This document shows, piece after piece, positions 1-5,242 of a DNA stretch of 7,268 nt. A program made the position numbers and the translations under genes. The notes beneath the pieces are model-generated. The model worked only from the letters and a program-made list of their open reading frames with translations, made no database searches and was not told the DNA's origin. The stretch's first letter is position 1, and each line of letters opens with the position of its first letter. The DNA comes from an uncultured Fretibacterium sp. Its GTDB lineage: Bacteria; Synergistota; Synergistia; Synergistales; Aminobacteriaceae. The DNA lies in assembly GCA_937892105.1 (NCBI GenBank), contig CALAUZ010000146.1, forward strand, positions 1-7,268, given 5' to 3'.

Positions 1-2
1 TA

Positions 3-356
3 ACTGGACAAGCTAAACATGTAGCAGAAGTGACGGCAACGGCAACTAAAACACAGGATGCCGCAGAACCCGTGAAAACAGTTGAGAAGGCAGAGCAATC
101 GCCTCAATCGAAGCAGACCGAGACTTCTGAACAGGCGCAGCCACCAGAGTCAGCAAAGTCAGCAGAGCAGGCTGAGCCAATAAAATCATCGATAACTCTT
201 GATGACATTACGAAAGTTATCGTCGAGAAAATCAAGCAGGATTGTGGCAACAGAGAGAAAATCGAAACGATTGTTCATAATTACGGAGTGTCGGTGATAA
301 GTCAGCTCCCAGAAGCAAAGTATGAGGCTTTCCTGGCTGAACTTACAAGTCTGTAA
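3..356 (+). CDS. Partial CDS: low-complexity phage protein with a conserved-looking C-terminal domain
   Basis: The frame is open from the left edge of the window, so the true start is probably upstream. A GTG at 30 is the first in-window start, but it has no good ribosome binding site and coding-like sequence continues before it. Roughly the first 60 visible residues are low complexity, rich in Ala, Glu, Gln, Lys, Thr and Ser, and probably disordered. The last 55 or so residues look like a small helical domain (ITLDDITKVIVEKI through HNYGVSVISQLP to EAKYEAFLAELTSL). This resembles the C-terminus of small proteins found upstream of DUF2800 genes in Clostridia-type phages, some of which are auto-named 'rRNA biogenesis protein rrp5'. 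That resemblance is recalled, not searched, and the name should not be taken as a function. Its position at the head of the cluster suggests a replication or recombination accessory role; no catalytic motif is visible. Confidence 0.75.
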   Translation, partial: TGQAKHVAEVTATATKTQDAAEPVKTVEKAEQSPQSKQTETSEQAQPPESAKSAEQAEPIKSSITLDDITKVIVEKIKQDCGNREKIETIVHNYGVSVISQLPEAKYEAFLAELTSL

Positions 357-442
357 TGGACGCTGACTCAATGACGAAATGCCGCAATAACAGACACAGG
401 GATTTGCACCGGGGATTTGTAACATCATGTATTGAATTTTGA
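356..442 (+). CDS. Possible 28-aa ORF coupled by a TAATG overlap
   Basis: The stop TAA of the preceding gene (354-356) overlaps an ATG at 356 as TAATG, a layout typical of translational coupling. The frame encodes a basic peptide beginning MDADSMTKCRNNRHRDLHRG and ends at TGA 440-442, just before the ribosome binding site of the DUF2800 gene. It has no recognisable domain, and its short length makes chance likely. It may only carry ribosomes across the gap to the next gene. Confidence 0.2.
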   Translation: MDADSMTKCRNNRHRDLHRGFVTSCIEF

Positions 443-449
443 AATTTTG

Positions 450-456
450 AAGGGAG
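450..456 (+). promoter_or_regulatory. Ribosome binding site that decides the DUF2800 start
   Basis: AAGGGAG lies 8 nt before the TTG at 465. That is an optimal spacing, whereas the ATG at 459 is only 2 nt away and the TTG at 432 lies upstream of the site. This favours TTG 465 as the true start. Confidence 0.65.
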
Positions 457-464
457 TGATGCCT

Positions 465-1862
465 TTGAGCAAAGCTATAAAAAGATCAGAGCAGCTCAAT
501 CACGAACATCGTAAGCACGCAATTCTCTCAGCTTCGTCCTCAAAGCAATGGCTGAACTGTCCGCCGAGTGCCAGACTTCAGGAAAATTTTCCAAGCGAAT
601 CAAGTTCTTACGCACAGGAAGGAACTTTCATGCATGAAGTTGGAGAGTACAAAATTCGCCATAACTATCTTCATGAGAATATTTCTAGACCTGAATCAAA
701 GGAATGGGATTCTGAAGAAGTCGAACAGGTAACTGACGTTTATTATGAATTTGTAGTTGAAACTATTGAAGAATTCAAGAAATCCGGCCAAGAGCCCTTA
801 GCTTTAATCGAAGCAAAGCTGAACTACACTCATATAGCTCCCAGCGGTTTTGGGACTGGTGACGTGGTTATCGTAGGCAGACTTCCTGATGGTCGAGGCA
901 CAATTCACGTAATAGACTTGAAATCTGGTCGAGGTGTGTTTGTCGATGCCGATCACAACAGTCAGATGATGCTTTATGCCCTCGGAGCATTAGTGGCTTA
1001 CGGATATATTTGGGACATTGAACTTGTCAGAATGACGATAGTTCAACCGAGACTCGATAACATCAGCACGTTTGAATGCTCAAGAGCCGAACTTGAGGCT
1101 TGGGGCGAAAGCATTAAGCCGATAGCAAGAATGGCTTATGAAGGCAAAGGCGAACAAAAAGCCGGTGACTGGTGCAAATTCTGTAGAGCGAAGCCGGTTT
1201 GTAAAGCACTCGCTGAGGAAGCCTTAGCTCTATGCCGTGAAAAATTTGTTGATTTGGACGCGACAAGCGATGGTGAGAATGGCGAGTGTGGCGAGGATAA
1301 CAAGACCGGCCATGAAGACCATGAAGAAGCCGCGATTAACACAGAAGCAACGGGAGCAACAGAAACAGAAGCAGAAACAGAAACAGACATTACAGCTCCG
1401 TATTCGCCAGACCGGTCAATCCCTGTGTTCAAACAGCCCGGGCTGATAGCACTTTCGGATTTAGAAGAAATACTTCCAATCTTGAACCGCATCAGCTCAT
1501 GGATCGAAGCCGTGTTTGCTTACGTTTCTTCGGAGGCGATAACACATGGCGTACCAATTAAAGGCTATAAAGTTGTTGAGGGCCGTTCAGTGCGGACATT
1601 CACAGATGTGAAGGCTGTGGTTAAAACCGCGACTGACAACGGCTACACAAACATTTATAAGCAGCAGCTAATAACACTAACGGAATTCGAGAAGCTGATG
1701 GGCAAGAAACGCTTCGCCGAACTTCTCGGTCAATACATCACCAAACCGCCTGGAAAGCTATCGCTTGTTCCTGAAAGCGATCCCAGACCAGCGGTTGAGA
1801 TTGAGGCTAAAACGCCTCCTGCTCAGGAATTCGATGTCCTGCCTGAGCAGGGGGATTTTTAG
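465..1862 (+). CDS. DUF2800 family protein, Cas4/RecB-like PD-(D/E)XK nuclease with probable Fe-S cluster
   Basis: This is a 465-aa protein when started at TTG 465, giving MSKAIKRSEQ. The start is chosen for its ribosome binding site and because family members begin shortly before the HAILSASSS-type motif. Alternative starts are ATG 459 and TTG 432. Visible motifs are the N-terminal WLNCPPSARLQ (Cys32), GTGDVVIV (Asp133), VIDLKSGRG (Asp151-x-Lys153) and QMMLYALGA (Gln167). Together these match a PD-(D/E)XK nuclease core. CKFCRAKPVC (Cys237, 240, 246) with Cys32 gives the one-plus-three cysteine pattern known from Cas4 and AddB 4Fe-4S clusters. The C-terminal part (GYKVVEGRSVRTF, LLGQYITKPPGK, LVPESDPRPAVE) is typical of DUF2800. 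About 50 acidic, Glu/Thr-rich residues (near 263-315) separate the two halves and are probably a flexible linker. It is the likely exonuclease partner of the DUF2815 protein downstream. The family assignment is firm; nuclease activity is inferred. Confidence 0.9.
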   Translation: MSKAIKRSEQLNHEHRKHAILSASSSKQWLNCPPSARLQENFPSESSSYAQEGTFMHEVGEYKIRHNYLHENISRPESKEWDSEEVEQVTDVYYEFVVETIEEFKKSGQEPLALIEAKLNYTHIAPSGFGTGDVVIVGRLPDGRGTIHVIDLKSGRGVFVDADHNSQMMLYALGALVAYGYIWDIELVRMTIVQPRLDNISTFECSRAELEAWGESIKPIARMAYEGKGEQKAGDWCKFCRAKPVCKALAEEALALCREKFVDLDATSDGENGECGEDNKTGHEDHEEAAINTEATGATETEAETETDITAPYSPDRSIPVFKQPGLIALSDLEEILPILNRISSWIEAVFAYVSSEAITHGVPIKGYKVVEGRSVRTFTDVKAVVKTATDNGYTNIYKQQLITLTEFEKLMGKKRFAELLGQYITKPPGKLSLVPESDPRPAVEIEAKTPPAQEFDVLPEQGDF

Positions 1863-1993
1863 TAATAAAAGTGCAATAACAGCAATAAAGGAGCAACAAC
1901 AATAAACGCTTAAAGAGGACTCAAATCAAAGACACCAATAGCGTGTGCAAATTTTTCGCATTCTTTTTTCAATATTCACGGAGGTAAATATTT

Positions 1994-2584
1994 ATGTCTA
2001 ACACAACAAACTCAAACCCGACAAAAGTCAAAATAGCTTGCAGAATCAGCTACGCAAACATCTGGCAGCCGAAGTCAATCAACGGCTCTGAGGCAAAGTA
2101 TTCCGTCTCCTGCATAATTCCGAAGTCAAATCAGGAGCAGCTCAACAAAATCAATGCCGCAATCGAGGCAGCCAAAGAACTTGGCCGTGAGAAGAAGTGG
2201 GGAGGCAAGCTTCCCGCTGGGCTGAACTTCAAGACACCGCTCAGAGATGGCGATATTGAGAGACCTGACGATGAAGCCTATAAAAACAGCTATTTCATCA
2301 ACACAAACTCCAAGGACGCTCCCCAGATCGTTGACCGCAATGTTCAGCCCATTACCGATCCGTTAGAGTGCGGCTCAGGCGATTACTGCTTTGTCACGGT
2401 GAATTTCTACCCCTTCAACGCCAACGGCAATCGCGGGATAGCTGCCGGATTAGGCAATATCCAGAAGATTAAAAACGGCGAACGCATTGCGGGCAGAACT
2501 TCAGCGGCTTCGGACTTCGATGATCTTGGCGATGAAGATTTCGGAGACATTTTCGGTGACGATAAGCCAGACTTTTTGGGCTAA
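1994..2584 (+). CDS. DUF2815 family protein, probable phage single-stranded-DNA-binding protein
   Basis: This 196-aa protein starts at ATG 1994, 8 nt after a strong GGAGGT site (1980-1985). The sequence carries the DUF2815 hallmarks in order: ISYANIWQPKSINGSEAKYS near the N-terminus, IIPKSNQEQ, the RDGDIERPDDEAYKNSYFIN block, the NSKDAPQIVDRNVQPI block, then FYPFNANGNRGIAAGLGNIQ. It ends in a very acidic tail of about 25 residues with repeated Asp/Phe (DFDDLGDEDFGDIFGDD). Acidic C-terminal tails are known in SSB proteins, where they recruit replication partners. The OB-fold/SSB role is family-based inference; no experiment is implied. It is preceded by a 131-nt gap after the DUF2800 gene in which I see no gene, and is followed by a terminator. 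Its place between a nuclease and a polymerase supports a role in coating single strands during phage replication or recombination. Confidence 0.9.
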   Translation: MSNTTNSNPTKVKIACRISYANIWQPKSINGSEAKYSVSCIIPKSNQEQLNKINAAIEAAKELGREKKWGGKLPAGLNFKTPLRDGDIERPDDEAYKNSYFINTNSKDAPQIVDRNVQPITDPLECGSGDYCFVTVNFYPFNANGNRGIAAGLGNIQKIKNGERIAGRTSAASDFDDLGDEDFGDIFGDDKPDFLG

Positions 2585-2643
2585 TTAATCGGCTCAGTCA
2601 ATTCGAGATAACTCAAAACGCGTATTTGCGATACTGACTTTAT

Positions 2644-2683
2644 TATGGAGAGGGATTTTCGCTCTCTCCATATGTTTTTTTTT
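2644..2683 (+). terminator. Rho-independent terminator after the DUF2815 gene
   Basis: TATGGAGAG (2644-2652) pairs perfectly with CTCTCCATA (2664-2672). A further G-T and G-C pair extend the stem towards a 7-nt loop, and nine T residues follow (2675-2683). It separates the first three genes from the polymerase. No convincing promoter was found in the 86 nt before the polymerase, so polymerase expression may depend on read-through or anti-termination. Confidence 0.88.
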
Positions 2684-2769
2684 CGTTCTATGCAAGGAGA
2701 AAGAGAGAAGGGAGGAAATCTGGACGAGTACATATACAAGTAGTGCAAATAACGGGAGTGATAACGAAA

Positions 2770-2825
2770 ATGTCAAAGGAAACAGAATCCTAAGTATCGA
2801 CATTGAAACGTATTCCGATGTTGAT
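2770..2825 (+). other. Out-of-frame N-terminus of the polymerase (ATG 2770 plus apparent frameshift)
   Basis: ATG 2770 follows a GGGAG site (2754-2758) at 11-nt spacing, but its frame reads MSKETES and stops at 2791. The frame that continues into the polymerase encodes GNRILSIDIETYSDVD from 2778. This includes the DIE exonuclease motif expected within about 10 residues of the N-terminus in this phage polymerase family. A -1 shift after TCA (2773-2775), or one missing A in the CAAAG run, joins the two as MSKGNRILSIDIET. No ATG, GTG or TTG exists in the polymerase frame between 2690 and 2825. A TTG start at 2826 would delete the DIE motif. I consider a real or artefactual one-base deletion most likely. 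Confidence 0.7.
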
Positions 2826-4088
2826 TTGAAAACATGCGGTTTATATCGCTACATCGAGGGCGATTTTCACATTCTACTGTTCGCCTATGCTTTCGATGAC
2901 GAGCCAGTTCAGATTGTGGACTTGGCCAGCGGGGAAAAGCTTCCGCAGGAAGTCGTTGATGCAATATTCGATGAGAATGTCATCAAGGCGGCATGGAATG
3001 CCCAGTTTGAACGCACGTGTTTGTCAAAATATTTCGGCACACAGCTTTCGCCTGATTCATGGCGTTGTTCTATGGTTCATTCGGCAAGTCTGTCCCTGCC
3101 GTTAGCATTGAAAACAGCAGCAAAAGTTCTGAAAGTTTCTGAGCAGAAGGACAACGCGGGCGAGAGGCTGATAAAGTACTATTCAATGCCTTGTAAGCCT
3201 ACCAAGAAAAATGGCGGCAGAACGAGGAATTTGCCAGAACATGAAGAAAACCCCGGAGATTGGCAGAAGTTCAAAGACTACTGCTTGCAGGACGTGAGGA
3301 CGGAAAGAGCTATTCGGAAAAAACTTGAACGATTTCCTATGCCTGAGCGTGAATGGATTTATTACCATATGGATCAGCGGATTAACGATCGGGGAGTACT
3401 AATTGACACCGAACTTGTTTCTAGGGCTATAGAATGCGACCAGATTCAAACTGAAATTATGACTCAAAGAGCTTATGAACTTACAGGGCTTGAAAATCCT
3501 AATTCTGTATCACAGTTAAAGTCATGGCTCGAAGAACGCGGCATTCCTGTTGAGACATTAGGCAAGAAAGATGTCGCGGCACTAATCACGGATTTGGACA
3601 AGAACAGCACAGATCAGGAAGCTCTGGACATGTTAAAGCTCCGACTTCAAATGGCCAAGAGCAGCATTAAGAAATATCAGGCGGCTGAAAGGTGTACCTG
3701 TGCAGATGGACGCGCCCGAGGTTTATTCCAGTTTTCAGGAGCAAATCGCACACAGCGATGGTGTCTTGCTGAAGGGACTCCAATTCTCGTTAAAACACAG
3801 AGCGGATTAATCACAGAGAAAGCCATCGAGGATGTATCAATATCCGACATGGTTTTTGACGGAAATGAGTGGGTGCATCATGACGGGGTTGTTTTCAGCG
3901 GCGATCAAGAAGTCATAACTTGGGACGGTATTACGGCTACCCCAGAGCATATGGTTTTCATTGATGACAAAAATAAAATCCCTTTAGGCGATGCAATGGA
4001 AATGGGCGTAAAAATTTGGAGAGGGAATAATCTCAAACCGCAATCCAAAATTCCGCAATCCAAAATTGATGAATTGATGCAGGATTGA
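2826..4088 (+). CDS. Family A phage DNA polymerase, N-terminal part, fused to N-half of a split intein
   Basis: The bounds give the open frame from its first standard start codon (TTG 2826); coding homology begins upstream near 2778. Counting from 2826, residues 1-312 are polymerase and 313-420 are IntN. The N-terminal region is a 3'-5' exonuclease-like domain. The DIE motif is encoded just before this start, exo II-like WNAQFE spans 57-62, and exo III-like YCLQD has Tyr152 and Asp156. A helical region follows (DQRINDRGVLID near 183-194), then GLFQFSGANRTQRW, the start of the TGRLSS-like motif that contacts template-primer in Pol I. Cys313 opens an intein, and TGA 4086-4088 ends the protein inside that intein. 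The rest of the motif (SGRAIQLQNL) is encoded after the IntC in the next reading frame. The product would need trans-splicing to become part of a full polymerase. Confidence 0.88.
   Translation: MKTCGLYRYIEGDFHILLFAYAFDDEPVQIVDLASGEKLPQEVVDAIFDENVIKAAWNAQFERTCLSKYFGTQLSPDSWRCSMVHSASLSLPLALKTAAKVLKVSEQKDNAGERLIKYYSMPCKPTKKNGGRTRNLPEHEENPGDWQKFKDYCLQDVRTERAIRKKLERFPMPEREWIYYHMDQRINDRGVLIDTELVSRAIECDQIQTEIMTQRAYELTGLENPNSVSQLKSWLEERGIPVETLGKKDVAALITDLDKNSTDQEALDMLKLRLQMAKSSIKKYQAAERCTCADGRARGLFQFSGANRTQRWCLAEGTPILVKTQSGLITEKAIEDVSISDMVFDGNEWVHHDGVVFSGDQEVITWDGITATPEHMVFIDDKNKIPLGDAMEMGVKIWRGNNLKPQSKIPQSKIDELMQD
3762..4085 (+). other. Intein 1, N-terminal half (IntN) of a probable natural split intein
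   Basis: The 108 residues begin with the nucleophile Cys in block A (CLAEGTPILV) directly after QRW. They continue through a WVHHDGVVF block to block B TATPEHMVF, which has the conserved Thr and His. About 88 residues align with the equivalent part of intein 2. The last 20 (NNLKPQSKIPQSKIDELMQD) are extra, hydrophilic and encoded by tandemly duplicated DNA. There is no endonuclease domain. The frame stops at TGA 4086. Confidence 0.88.
4038..4067 (+). repeat. 15-bp perfect tandem duplication in the IntN tail
   Basis: CCGCAATCCAAAATT occurs at 4038-4052 and again at 4053-4067 with no gap. It preserves the frame and yields the repeated PQSKI PQSKI in the tail of IntN. Confidence 0.95.
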
Positions 4089-4094
4089 TGCAGG
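4073..4094 (+). repeat. 11-bp perfect tandem duplication containing the IntN stop codon
   Basis: ATTGATGCAGG occurs at 4073-4083 and 4084-4094. Because 11 is not a multiple of three, the second copy is read in another phase, and its TTGATG supplies the TGA stop at 4086-4088. The same bases form a TGATG overlap with an ATG at 4088, which opens an 11-residue frame ending at 4123. Confidence 0.95.
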
Positions 4095-4098
4095 GAGG
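4092..4098 (+). promoter_or_regulatory. Ribosome binding site for the IntC-polymerase fragment
   Basis: AGGGAGG lies 11 nt before ATG 4110. It falls between the two in-frame stops (TGA 4086, TAA 4104). A good site here supports separate translation of the second fragment rather than simple decay of a once continuous gene. Confidence 0.75.
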
Positions 4099-4109
4099 AA
4101 CGCTAAACA

Positions 4110-4181
4110 ATGAAAACATATGACATTTTGAATGCTGGCCCTAAAAATCGTTTCATGGCCAATGGAAGGATAGTCTCGAAC
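4110..4181 (+). other. Intein 1, C-terminal half (IntC), 24 residues
   Basis: The sequence runs from MKTYDILNAGPKNRF to GRIVSN and is followed by extein Ser. Block F (YDILNAG..RF) and the terminal Asn are clear. It is short compared with the roughly 35-40 residues usual for natural IntC pieces. The block F His seen in inteins 2 and 3 (HRF) is Asn here (NRF), and the penultimate residue is Ser instead of the usual His. Confidence 0.85.
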
Positions 4182-5225
4182 TCAGGACGCGCGATTCAAT
4201 TACAAAATCTCGTAAGAAATGATATTACGACGCTTGATGAAGCGCGTGAGTTAATCAAGATGGGATGCTTCGACATGGTAGCGTCAATTTACGGCAACAT
4301 TCCTGACATCTTATCACAGCTAATCCGTACCATGTTGATACCTAAGTCTGGCTGTGAATTTATTGTTGCCGACTTCAGTGCTATTGAGGCGAGAGTCCTT
4401 GCTCATTTGGCTGGTGAACAATGGCGGCTTGACGCGTTCAAGCGCGGTGAAGATATTTACTGTGCTTCAGCTTCAGCCATGTTTGGCGTACCGGTAGTCA
4501 AGCACGGGATTAATGGTGAACTGCGGGCAAAAGGCAAGATTGCTGAGTTGGCCTGCATAGCCGAAGGACAGCTTGTTCTAACAGACTGCGGTTATGTTCC
4601 AATAGAACAAGTTAAAAAATCTATGTCGGTATGGGACGGAGACGGCTGGGTAAGACATGACGGTGTGATATACAAAGGATTGCAGAATGTCATCAACTAC
4701 GATGGACTTACAGCTACGCAGGATCATTTAGTGTACGTTGACCAAGATAAAGAGCCTGTTCCTTTTCGGGAAATAGCCGATCCAAACCACACGGTTGAAA
4801 TGGGACAAATGCCTGTATATGACATTCTGAATGCTGGCTCTAAACATCGCTTCTTGGTATCAGGGAAATTAGTTCATAACTGTGGTTATCAAGGGGGAGT
4901 CGGCGCGCTCACAGCTATGGGCGCACTTGACATGGGCTTAAAGGAAGACGATTTGCCGAAATTAATCGCAGACTGGCGGCAGGCTAATCCGAATATCGTC
5001 AAATTCTGGTGGGACTTGGAGCAGGCGGCGACTGAAACTGTCAGGGATCATCAAGAACGAACTGTAGGAAAAATCAGCGTTCAATTCTACGCAAACACGC
5101 TCTGGCTTGTTCTTCCGTCCGGCCGCAAGCTTGCGTATATCAATCCCAAACTCGCCCCTAACCGTTTCGGACGCATGTCTTTAACTTATGAAGGACTCAA
5201 TGCGGCTACAAATGGGATCACATAG
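4110..5225 (+). CDS. Family A phage DNA polymerase, middle part, with split-intein C-half and internal mini-intein
   Basis: The 371-aa frame has the order IntC 1-24, extein 25-148, intein 2 149-257, extein 258 onward. Extein Ser25 starts SGRAIQLQNL, completing the TGRLSS-like motif. Motif A is VADFSAIEARV with catalytic Asp88 and Glu93. The O-helix starts with Arg139 and Lys143 and continues after intein 2 with CGYQGG (Tyr260). When spliced, Lys143 and Tyr260 are 8 residues apart, exactly the Pol I Lys758-Tyr766 spacing. LWLVLPSGRKLAY and SLTYEGLNAAT follow as expected for the family. The frame then ends at TAG 5223-5225 in place of the expected KWDHIETYGGKL, which is present one frame back, so the C-terminus here is probably a frameshift product. 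The start is ATG 4110 with a GGGAGG site. It lies in the same frame as the preceding ORF, separated by two stops. Confidence 0.87.
   Translation: MKTYDILNAGPKNRFMANGRIVSNSGRAIQLQNLVRNDITTLDEARELIKMGCFDMVASIYGNIPDILSQLIRTMLIPKSGCEFIVADFSAIEARVLAHLAGEQWRLDAFKRGEDIYCASASAMFGVPVVKHGINGELRAKGKIAELACIAEGQLVLTDCGYVPIEQVKKSMSVWDGDGWVRHDGVIYKGLQNVINYDGLTATQDHLVYVDQDKEPVPFREIADPNHTVEMGQMPVYDILNAGSKHRFLVSGKLVHNCGYQGGVGALTAMGALDMGLKEDDLPKLIADWRQANPNIVKFWWDLEQAATETVRDHQERTVGKISVQFYANTLWLVLPSGRKLAYINPKLAPNRFGRMSLTYEGLNAATNGIT
4554..4880 (+). other. Intein 2, uninterrupted mini-intein of about 109 residues in the O-helix
   Basis: It runs from CIAEGQLVLT after KIAELA to KLVHN before CGYQGG. Block A has Cys1, block B is TATQDHLVY with Thr and His, block F is VYDILNAGSKHRF, and block G is the canonical VHN followed by Cys. 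Removing it restores the continuous O-helix. No endonuclease or linker insertion is present. All recognised splicing residues are there, so it should splice in cis. Confidence 0.92.
5207..5225 (+). other. Apparent -1 frameshift in the third polymerase extein
   Basis: The frame from 4110 reads GLNAATNGIT and stops at TAG 5223. Reading one base back after ACA (5208-5210) gives AAA TGG GAT CAC ATA GAG. This produces AATKWDHIETYGGKLAEN, which is the expected family sequence leading into intein 3. One missing A in the ACAAAT run would explain it. The TTG at 5243 with GGTGG upstream could at best restart translation four residues before intein 3, which would not give a sensible polymerase. Confidence 0.8.
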
Positions 5226-5242
5226 AGACTTACGGTGGAAAA

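Noticed and set aside
1136..1492. Open frames on the minus strand and in the +1 frame across the DUF2800 linker
   Set aside because: They overlap a clearly coding region, have biased Ser/Val or Gln/Lys composition from the repeats, and show no ribosome binding site or recognisable domain.
1863..1993. Gene, hairpin or regulatory RNA in the gap before the DUF2815 gene
   Set aside because: Only AT-rich sequence with short CAATAA-like repeats is present, with no stable hairpin, T-run or ORF beyond the ribosome binding site of the next gene.
2690..2743. 17-aa ORF after the first terminator (MQGEREKGGNLDEYIYK)
   Set aside because: There is no ribosome binding site before its ATG, since the purine-rich stretch lies inside the ORF. 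It is very short and has no domain.
4086..4109. Stop codon recoding (TGA or TAA read as an amino acid) to make intein 1 continuous
   Set aside because: Two different stops, TGA and TAA, would both have to be read through within 21 nt. TAA also ends other genes here normally, and a ribosome binding site plus ATG lies directly after them.
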